Below are positions 62,369-64,000 of a stretch of 64,000 nt of DNA, piece after piece. Made by a program: the position numbers and the translations under genes. How positions within the stretch are numbered: position 1 is the stretch's first letter; each line of letters begins with the position of its first letter. The notes below the pieces were generated by a model. That model was given only the letters and a program-made list of their open reading frames with translations, was not told the origin of the DNA and did not search any database. Source of the DNA: Paragorgia papillata (lineage: Eukaryota > Cnidaria > Anthozoa > Scleralcyonacea > Coralliidae); contig JAWNZC010000177.1 in assembly GCA_035771165.1 (NCBI GenBank), positions 297,501-361,500 of the forward strand. Direction: 5' to 3'.

Positions 62369-63949
62369 CGACGACGACAACAACAACAGCAACAACGACG
62401 ACGACGACAACGCAACAACAACAGTCACAACCACAACAGTCACAACCACAACAGTCACAACCACAACAATCACAACAGCAGCAACAACAGCAACAGCAAC
62501 AACAACAACAACAACAACAGTAACAACAACAACAACAACAACACGTACTGCACTGAACTGAACTTGTAATGGCAGACAGTGTGATAATTACTCCTTCAAA
62601 CTCTGTTAACTTTGTTAACTCTGTTAACTAAACTCTGTTAACTAAACTCTTTTAGTTGTATTTCAATTCTTTTTTCTTCTTCTAAAAGGTTACTTGACAG
62701 CAAGAGGAGGTGGCGAAGCTCGTCTTATTTTCCCACTTGAGTTACTCGTACCTCATAACGGAGACCACGGAAGCATGTGTATGGAATTTTATTACAGAAT
62801 AAGTTCAGGGTGAGAACAGTTTTACATGTGCTCTGTATGCCGCTGTTTTGCTCACGCGTAAGATATCCTGGGAAACACTGGACATAAATTTTGTATTTTC
62901 GCACACTTATGAATTTTTTGACTATCTTGAATGCGAGTCTCAATGAATTAGTTTTGATAACGAAATACTGACGTTTCGAGCGGAGCCCTTCACATTTTAC
63001 TATCAGACTGATGAAGTAACGTCAGGATTTTGTTATCAAAACTAACCTCAGCAGTTTACCATCTTTTCACTTTACTCTTTCTAAAACACTACCAAGTATG
63101 CTGGATTCCTAATAGCTCCGTGGTTAAGGCCTGGCCAAACGCTTTCAACATTTCATGCAACATCGTTCAACATTATTGAATTCACCGTGATTCAACATGT
63201 TGAAAGCGTTTGGCCACCCTTTTGAATGATGTTGAACGTTGTTGAATGGTGTTGAACGAAATTTGAACATGTTCAAATTTTCGTTCAACATGCGTTCAAC
63301 AATGTTGAACGATGTTGCATGAAATGTTGAATGCGTTTGGCCATGCCTTAAAAGCGCTGATACAGTGTGTTAAGCCAGAGACCTTGGGTTCGATTCTCGG
63401 TAGAGCAGTCAGATAACTTTAAATTGCTCAACAGTGATTCTACTCTTTGACTGTGTTATATGTAATTTCTTTATTCACAAACGCTACTGAAGAATTGATG
63501 ATATTTGTATCTCAATTGGATAAAAGATTTAACGCTTCTGTTAGAAGAATGAATTGTATGTGTCTTATAATATATTACTAATATATTGCGTCAAAATGTT
63601 CTAGGGGCTCTCTAGCCATTCATGAAGTGCAAAATTCCAAGAACTATCCGAAAAGGACCAAATTCAACGTGTCTGGACGACAAAGTTCGTGGAAGAAAGA
63701 GAGACTAACTTTCCGAGCAGCGCAGTTCAATCACGTTAGTGAATTTAGTTTTGTTTTGTTTTTAAAACCGCAAGTGATTCAACATACATACATCATTAAA
63801 TAAATTATGAGAAATGTCGCTCTTAGTTCATTATTGTTGTGTATTTTATGAAATATTTGGTTTGTTTTTAGCTCTTAATTCAAGCGTCTGCCAATTCTGG
63901 ATCTGTTGATATCGACAACGTTCGTTTCTGTGATAACTCTTGCAACTAA
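57460..63949 (+). CDS. secreted ShKT-ShKT-MAM domain protein, 9 exons
   Basis: Exons: 57460-57520, 59887-59994, 60607-60624, 60731-60853, 61067-61138, 61938-62066, 62689-62809, 63605-63734, 63872-63949; 279 aa. Exon 1 is a hydrophobic signal peptide; the inner ATG at 57460 fits it better than the upstream ATG at 57376. ShKT 1 (about 22-55) and ShKT 2 (64-103) each have the six cysteines of the fold. An 18-base micro-exon encodes GPTVAP between them. A Thr/Pro linker (104-127) leads into one MAM domain (about 128-279) with the GCSFDSDTCDF start and the VDIDNVRFCD end. ShKT domains occur in toxins and in many non-toxic extracellular enzymes and matrix proteins. The Lys of the Lys-Tyr channel-blocking dyad is not at the expected place in ShKT 1, and ShKT 2 has a longer third loop, so an adhesion or matrix role is more likely. 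Introns 1-6 are all phase 1. Confidence 0.88.
58169..58943. repeat. poly-C runs and CCAATCTCGT palindromes in intron 1
   Basis: A run of 29 C residues (58169-58197) and one of 19 (58925-58943) lie near two palindromic elements (58559-58607 and 58861-58920) built from CCAATCTCGTCCCCAGAGCC and its complement. The same termini bound the element at 27513-28270. All lie in intron 1 of the ShKT-MAM gene. Confidence 0.75.
59205..59352. mobile_element. inverted-repeat element in ShKT-MAM intron 1
   Basis: GCCCTGATTTCCAGCC near the left is mirrored by GACTGGAAATCAGGTTTAA at the right. The interior has a TTGCGGAG / CCTTGCGGAAC pair. Short and MITE-like. Confidence 0.5.
60931..61007. repeat. (TAA)n microsatellite in ShKT-MAM intron 4
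   Basis: About 25 TAA units follow exon 4. The poly-Asn tail of the open frame here is intronic, because the donor is at 60854. Confidence 0.95.
62285..62545. repeat. (ACA/ACG/CAA)n tract in ShKT-MAM intron 6
   Basis: About 260 bases of ACA trinucleotides with ACG and CAG variants and a CACAACCACAACAGT phrase. Poly-Thr/Gln frames are artefacts. It lies between the donor at 62067 and the acceptor at 62688. Confidence 0.95.
63124..63352. mobile_element. inverted-repeat element, TTAAGGCCTGGCCAAACGC ends
   Basis: TTAAGGCCTGGCCAAACGC at the left mirrors GCGTTTGGCCATGCCTTAA at the right. The interior is a series of GTTCAACATT / AATGTTGAAC words that fold extensively. The TTAA-bounded ends suggest a piggyBac-type target site. 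It is in intron 7 of the ShKT-MAM gene. Confidence 0.7.
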
Positions 63950-64000
63950 AAGTACGAAAGATATTTTGTTTTAAATACTGATTTTTAATATTATGCTAAA

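Overview
The window is eukaryotic and almost certainly comes from an early-branching marine animal. A cnidarian is the best guess, but this is inference. The evidence is AT-rich DNA, many short introns with clean GT..AG borders, dispersed 5S-like and tRNA-like SINEs, dense short inverted-repeat elements, very long microsatellites, and a secreted ShKT-ShKT-MAM protein of a kind common in cnidarians. All four genes I could build are on the + strand.

Layout. 1-7511: no gene recognised; hairpins, SINEs and inverted-repeat elements. 7512-14778: a 13-exon MetX-family acyltransferase (homoserine O-acetyltransferase type, 463 aa) with a complete Ser-Asp-His triad and a mitochondrial-looking N-terminus. 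15381-26250: about 32 exons encoding an orthologue of FIRRM/C1orf112 (about 881 aa), the FIGNL1 partner in recombination control; one short exon is tandemly duplicated. 26251-29710: intergenic, with a nested inverted-repeat element. 29711-55022: a giant 11-exon gene with a predicted product of about 5747 aa. It has three N-terminal GAPR-1-like CAP domains, an acidic linker with a CAP relic, one 14.26-kb exon carrying about 348 copies of an 11-residue Glu/Pro repeat, then two more CAP domains. 55023-57459: foldback and SINE DNA. 57460-63949: a nine-exon secreted ShKT-ShKT-Thr/Pro linker-MAM protein (279 aa).

How the genes relate. They do not form a pathway. MetX and FIRRM are only about 600 bp apart, head to tail. 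The outstanding locus is the giant CAP gene. Its exon phases join exactly from an ATG at 29711 to a stop at 55022. The apparent stop after the repeat (53141-53143) lies inside an intron, so the Glu/Pro array is internal, between CAP modules. The repeat has higher-order structure (a 1089-bp tandem duplication and a dispersed copy about 3.3 kb away), so it is probably still changing length.

All gene models were made by eye from reading frames, splice-site sequences and family knowledge. No alignment, RNA or database search was available.
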